From contig QRFJ01002516.1 in assembly GCA_006176705.1 (NCBI GenBank), forward strand, positions 124,001-188,000: a DNA stretch of 64,000 nucleotides, in the 5' to 3' direction. The stretch comes from Cocos nucifera. Its lineage: Eukaryota > Streptophyta > Magnoliopsida > Arecales > Arecaceae. Under the pieces are notes generated by a model. That model was given only the letters and a program-made list of their open reading frames with translations. It was not told the DNA's origin and did no database searches. The position numbers and the translations under genes were made by a program. This document shows, one piece after another, positions 59,483 to 64,000 of this stretch; the first letter of the stretch is position 1; each line of letters opens with the position of its first letter.

Positions 59483-60360
59483 TCTAGGGATAATATCAAT
59501 GAAAGGTATCTATGGCATCTTAGGCTAGGTCATATAGCTTAAGACAAGATTAACAAATTAAAAAAAATTGGACTAATGGGTTCATTAGCTTTTGAGTCAT
59601 ATCTAATTTGTGAATCATGCCTTCAAGGCAAAATGACCAAGCTTTCTTTTGTGGGATATGGAGAAAGGGCCACAAACCTACTTGCCTTGGTATATATAGA
59701 TATGTGCAGCCCATTCAATGTTCCAGCCAGAGGTAATTATATCTACTTCATTATCCTTATGGATGATCTATCTTGGTATGGGTATGATACCTAATGCAAC
59801 ACAAGTCTGAAGCTTTTAAAAAGTTCAAAAAATTTAGACATGAAGTGAAAAAGCAAATCGAAAAGTTCATTAAGGTTCTTCGATCAGATCGAGGAGGTGA
59901 ATATCTTAGTAGAAAATTTTTGGACTATCTCATAGATAATGGCATAGTCTCATAATGGACTCTACTAGAACATCTTAACTCAATAGGATTTCACAATCGA
60001 GAAACCAGATACTATTAGATATGGTCCAATCCATGATGAGCTTCATGAACCTTTCTAAGTTTTTTAAGGGACATAGTTTAATGACAACTATTGATTTATT
60101 GAATAGGGTTCCATCTAAAATCGTTCCTGCCATACCATATGAGATATGGCATGGCAAGAAGCCAAGTCTGAGTCATCTCAGAATTATAGTTATCCGATGG
60201 TGGATAAGTTAGAGTCTAAATCTCTTAGAGCTTGGTTTATTGGATATCCTAAAGAGTCATTAGGATATTACTTCTATCTTTTAGAAGATCATAATGTGAT
60301 TGTGAGTCGACATGCCATTTTTATTGAAAAAGAGTTTGTTTAAGATGATAGTATCAGAAG
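59483..60360 (+). pseudogene. E9 integrase pseudogene (protease deleted)
   Basis: Pre-integrase (NERYLWHLRLGHIA) starts only about 15 bp after the end of gag; E4 has about 0.5 kb there, so the protease is lost by deletion. Open piece 59576-59794: CESCLQGKMTKLSF, LVYIDMCSPF and YFIILMDDLSWYGY. The C-terminal half follows at 60021-60343 with frameshifts. Confidence 0.86.
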
Positions 60361-61335
60361 ACAGATTAGGCTCGAGGAGAAAATCTCCGAAGAGCAATGA
60401 GCTAAGAAACTTGAGGAACCCAATCAGTCTAAGCCAACCCTAACACTACCTCCTCCATCTCATAGATCAAGTAGGATTTTTTGTCCTCCTGAGAGGTATT
60501 TAGAAACTATTCAAGAGAATGTAGAGAAATTATTCCTCATAAAAAATAAGATTCATGGTGATGATCCAAAAACCTTTGACGAGATGATATCGGATATCAA
60601 CTCTAAGAAATGGTTAGAGGCAATGAAGTCAGAAATTGACTTAATATGCTCGAACCAAGTCTGGACCTTGGTAGATCCATCTTAAGGTATAATACCTATT
60701 GGATGTAAATGGATCTTCAAGAAAAAATGGTGCAGATAAGATTGTGGAGACATTCAAAGCTAGGCTAGTAGTGAAAGGGTATAGTCAGTGCAAATGCATT
60801 GACTATCAGGATATCTTCTCGTCAATAGCCATATTAAAATCCATCCACATAATTTCTTGCTATTGTAGTCTATTTCGATTATGAAATTTGGCAGATGGAT
60901 GTGAAGACGACATTCTTAAATGGATATCTTGAGGAAGATATCTATATCAAACAGTCGCTTGATTTCACATCTAGTGATGGTGATCACAAGGTCTGCAAGC
61001 TACAAAGATCCATTTATAAGCTAAAGCAAGCATCTAAGAGTTGGAATGATCATTTCAATGATGTAATCAAATTATTTGATTTCATCGATAATGAGAAAGC
61101 TGTTGTCTTTCTTGTACTGTATATAGATGACATCTTCCTGATCGAGAATGATATTTTCATGTTGACCTCGGTCTAAGTATGGTTATCTAAGAAGTTTTTG
61201 ATGAAAGACCTAGAAAAAGCATCCCTCATTTTGGAAATTAAGGTCTATAGGGATAGACCAATGAGGATGCTGGATCTCTCACAGAATATGAACATAGAGG
61301 AGGTGTTGAAGAGGTTCAGCATGGAGAACTCCAGG
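60361..61335 (+). pseudogene. E9 reverse transcriptase pseudogene
   Basis: Pieces at 60699-60884 (FKARLVVKGYSQCKCIDYQDIF) and 60895-61176 (DVKTTFLNGYLEEDIYI, polymerase box YIDD at about 61117-61128). It stops at ...EVLKRFSMENS near 61330, where a deletion joins it to RNase H sequence. Confidence 0.87.
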
Positions 61336-61600
61336 TCCAGGGGTTTACAGACTTGGATTTTATGATCTGGGAGTCTGTTTGTGTGCAATGGTGGTGCTGT
61401 AAGCTAGAAGAGTTTCAAGCAGATAGTGATAGCAGTTTTCACTATATCCATGATTACTTTAAAAAGGATACATCGAGGTTAAAAGAGTCAACATTGTAGA
61501 CAAAGCAGTTGACCCACTAATGAAGCCTTTAAGCTAGCAGAAGGTCAAAGTCCACCTTGAGAAGATGGGACTTAGATTTGTAGCTAATTGGCTTTAGCTC
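61336..61600 (+). pseudogene. E9 RNase H remnant
   Basis: Short decayed remnant: LFVCNGGAVS, a KSFKQ motif, then a second deletion joining STM... to ...HDYFKKGYIEVKRVN and DPL-KPL. It ends VANWL-stop near 61598. Only about half the RNase H length of E4 remains. Confidence 0.82.
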
Positions 61601-61611
61601 AAGTAGGAGTT

Positions 61612-63071
61612 TGTTAGATATATGCCCTAGAAGCTAGATTGATCGATACTTGTAAAATACTTTCTAGAAGTATTTTCATAATTTTGATTTAAAATTAATA
61701 AATGGATTAATTATTATATCACATTGTATATTAAAGTGCCTATGATACATCCTTTGCATTAATGGGCATGATAATATATATTCTTAAGAGATGAGAATTT
61801 AAGGTATGTGTTATCATAACTAACTCATAAACTGCTCTCGATCATAGGATCATCATGAGGATGGTGATCGATCTGGAACATTAGTGTACGATCACTTTCT
61901 TAGGATAGATAAATCTTGAGTCTATGGTATGGAGACATCAGAGTGAGAGTACAGATACTCGTTAAGAATGAGGGCACTGAGCATGACCACCTCGAGCAGT
62001 CATAAGGGAGTCAACCTTCTCGTTGATGACTAGCTCGATGCCATAGCGTGTGTCTGGTTCTTTGATCTGAGGTGCATCGGCAGTTCACCTTAAGGATGTT
62101 ATAGTTTGACTATACCATAACTCAGTCTCCTAGTCATTTGGAATCCTGAGGTATATGTTGGTTATAGCGTGTTTATTGTAGGAACTAGATCACACCAATA
62201 TGGGATCTACAACCTCGGTAAAGGAGGAGTGGTCCTAAGATGATCATGAGATCGAGTCCGAAAACCCATTACCATGATAGTGTGAAATAATAGAAAGAAG
62301 TTTCTACTAGGATTTCACATCGGACTCGAATCGAATGATTCATTCATATGATGGGTGTTAGGCTTGACGAGTTCATCTTAATCCTAATCCTATCAGAGCT
62401 CATGATAGAAGAACCCAATCACACAGGTGGCTGCACTGAGAGGTTCGCTATTCGATTCTGATGGATTGCCATCATATACTGCTAGGTGTCATTGATGGAT
62501 TTTGGAATCAATTAGAATTATCTTGATGATCAATGATTCGAATTGGGTGAATTGAAAGAATTTTGGTCCATCGAAAGGTATTTCGATGATGTCGATGATG
62601 GAGATTACAACATGTCCTATTACCATATAGAACTGAACCTAACTGGATTACACAAATAAGAATTTAGGTCTAGATGTCATTAATTGGGCTAACCTAGTTC
62701 AATTGATTTGGATTAGATTTGATTAGGTTCAAGAAAATTGTGCTAGCACATGATTGAGCCTAACATTCTCCTTTTGTAGTCTTTTTGATTTATCTCAACT
62801 GAGCTAAATTGGATTTGGCTCATCCAAAAGTCTTATATTCATTTGTCCTGCTCTGACTAGAGCTTGTCCTAGTTAAAATAAGGCTCATCCTGATGAGATC
62901 AGGGCTTGTCCTAAAATCATGAGATGAAATTTGGACAAGCCTCTCCCGAAAACTCTATAGTGATTTGTCTTGATCTGACTTGACCTTGTCCTGGTCTGAT
63001 CAAGGTTTGTCCTAAATCTCATAAAATGAGAACAGAACAAGAATTATCTTAACCAGATTAGTGCTTATCCG
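61612..63071 (+). repeat. E9 3' LTR, left part
   Basis: Starts tgttagatatatgcccta and matches the 5' LTR through the tandem array, then stops at 63071 (gtgcttatccg), where E10 begins. The remainder is beyond the window. Confidence 0.9.
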
Positions 63072-63383
63072 TGTTAAGATTAGTGGTGCTTCCAAGTCTT
63101 AGGAGAACACTAGAGGAGTTAGGGTGTTAGCTCTGGAAGACTAGGATAGGTGTGGTCCTAGAGCTAGGATCGATTTTGGTCCTAGGATGGAGGTTGAGCC
63201 CTCCATGGTCATAAGGCCCTGGTTTGGATCTCATGGGGGCTACTCAGAGTTTGGACTAGATTTGGGTCCATGGGATTGTGTGCATGATTAGACCATGGGT
63301 GTACATGGATTTGGATGAGTGCATTCATATTGGATTAGCCCAGAAAGTTTTTTATGAGTTAGAATTTTGGTCCATGTATAAAT
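63072..63383 (+). mobile_element. E10: E6-family LTR fragment (gag-only element) in E9 3' LTR
   Basis: Starts tgttaagattagtggtgc and shares cttccaagtctt and the ggagttagggtgttagctct motif with the E6 LTR (reverse complement of 42770-42819). About 312 bp of an approximately 0.85 kb LTR are present; the rest is interrupted by E11. Orientation is plus, opposite to E6. Confidence 0.75.
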
Positions 63384-64000
63384 TAAAGAAAAATCCTATT
63401 TTTCGACACAGGATCATTCAGATCTGATTAGATCTAGAGAAATATTTTAATTTTTTTTCTAAGATCATAATCAAATTTGAGATGGCTCGGATATGATCCT
63501 TTAAGAACTGATATTAAGATTAAAATAAAATTAAATCTAATTTAATTTCATACCTTGTTTTGGTTAATCAGATTATCCTGCAATGATCCTGATCTATCTT
63601 GAGGTTCTAGAAGGAGCCATGCATGTGCCTGGCCTCTACCGATATCCACTCAGGCATGATCTGAACATCTTCTCCTCATGAATCTCTCCTCCAAAGATTA
63701 GATCTAAATCTAATCTATAAATCCTTCAAAACTATTTTTGAAGGCAGCCCATCCATCTCACGAATACCATCATGTTGATCCTGAATCTTGTGCCAAAAAC
63801 CTTGGATCTTCAACTCAGATTTATGCCTAACTTTTTAGGCATGTAGAAGAGAGGGTGAGAGAGGAAAGAGGGGCATGGGATATTAGAGATCTAGCTCCTT
63901 TTGGGTATGGAAAAATATTTTGTGCGACACTTCATAATGGCGTTAGAAAGGTTTCTCAAACCCAACGCCATCTAGAGTCCTTCTTTGACCAAATCACTTA
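63384..64000 (-). mobile_element. E11: family A LTR end, minus strand, runs off window
   Basis: aaagaaaaatcctattttt matches the reverse complement of a family A LTR end; then ggcctctaccgatatccact and the pyrimidine-rich block match the start of the E5 LTR region at 30051-30700. It is a family A 3' LTR in minus orientation that interrupts E10. Its outer edge is not exact to a few bases. Confidence 0.8.

Larger units (their letters stand above)
53992..64000 (+). mobile_element. E9: family A copia retrotransposon, internally deleted, runs off window
   Basis: 5' LTR 53992-56589, PBS, leader, decayed gag-pol with several deletions, 3' LTR from 61612 that is interrupted at 63072 by E10. Inserted into the E8 zinc knuckle; the left duplication is attgg (53987-53991) and the right flank is beyond the window. 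The LTR is longer than in E1, E4 and E5. Confidence 0.9.

Noticed and set aside
1..64000. Host genes, tRNA, rRNA or CRISPR arrays
   Set aside because: No non-retroelement coding motif, tRNA cloverleaf or regularly spaced repeat was recognised; TGGTATCAGAGC sequences are primer-binding sites, not tRNA genes.

Overview
The window is plant nuclear DNA made entirely of Ty1/copia-type LTR retrotransposons inserted into one another. I see no host gene, tRNA, rRNA or CRISPR. The evidence for a seed plant is the copia domain order (Gag with CCHC knuckle, DSG/DTG protease, integrase, YVDD reverse transcriptase, RNase H), primer-binding sites of the plant initiator-tRNA-Met type (TGGTATCAGAGC), 5-bp target duplications, AT-rich sequence and decay dominated by C-to-T type changes. 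The Gag type and 2.2-2.6 kb LTRs make me suspect a palm-like monocot, but this is low-confidence inference.

I resolve eleven elements, E1-E11. The oldest visible target is E8 (+), a gag fragment at 53441-53991. E2 (-) is a large copia element whose 5' LTR ends at 53440 against E8; its pieces are 9715-10537, 16522-18724, 42820-45815 and 51384-53440. E2 was hit four times: E1 (+, 1-9714) in its RNase H, E3 (-, 10538-16521) in its reverse transcriptase, E6 (-, 18725-42819) in its gag and E7 (+, 45816-51383) in its 5' LTR. E6 was itself hit twice: E4 (+, 18790-29186) in its 3' LTR and E5 (-, 30051-40439) near its 3' coding end. Right of E2, E9 (+, from 53992) sits in the Gag zinc knuckle of E8; its 3' LTR is cut by E10 (+, 63072), which is cut by E11 (-, 63384 to the window end).

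There are four families. Family A (E1, E4, E5, E9, E11) has about 2.3-2.6 kb LTRs and a leader of about 1.9 kb before gag. E2 is a second long-LTR family (LTR about 2.5 kb). E3 and E7 are TNT1-like elements with about 0.6 kb LTRs. E6 and E10 form a gag-only, non-autonomous family (TR-GAG type) that shares LTR-start and polypurine-tract sequence with E3/E7 and may have been mobilised by them. Target duplications join the flanks of E3 (gtgaa), E5 (tcttc), E4 (gctgg/gtcgg), E6 (gttgg/gtcag) and E7 (atttt/atttc), and broken reading frames resume across E3 and E6.

No element has an intact gag-pol. E5 is the youngest and best preserved, with nearly identical LTRs, an intact YVDD and few breaks. E1, E4 and E9 carry many stops, and E9 also has internal deletions. 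The most interesting signals are the E6-E3/E7 partnership, a conserved and partly covarying hairpin in the family A leader, palindrome arrays in U3, and the readable insertion order.
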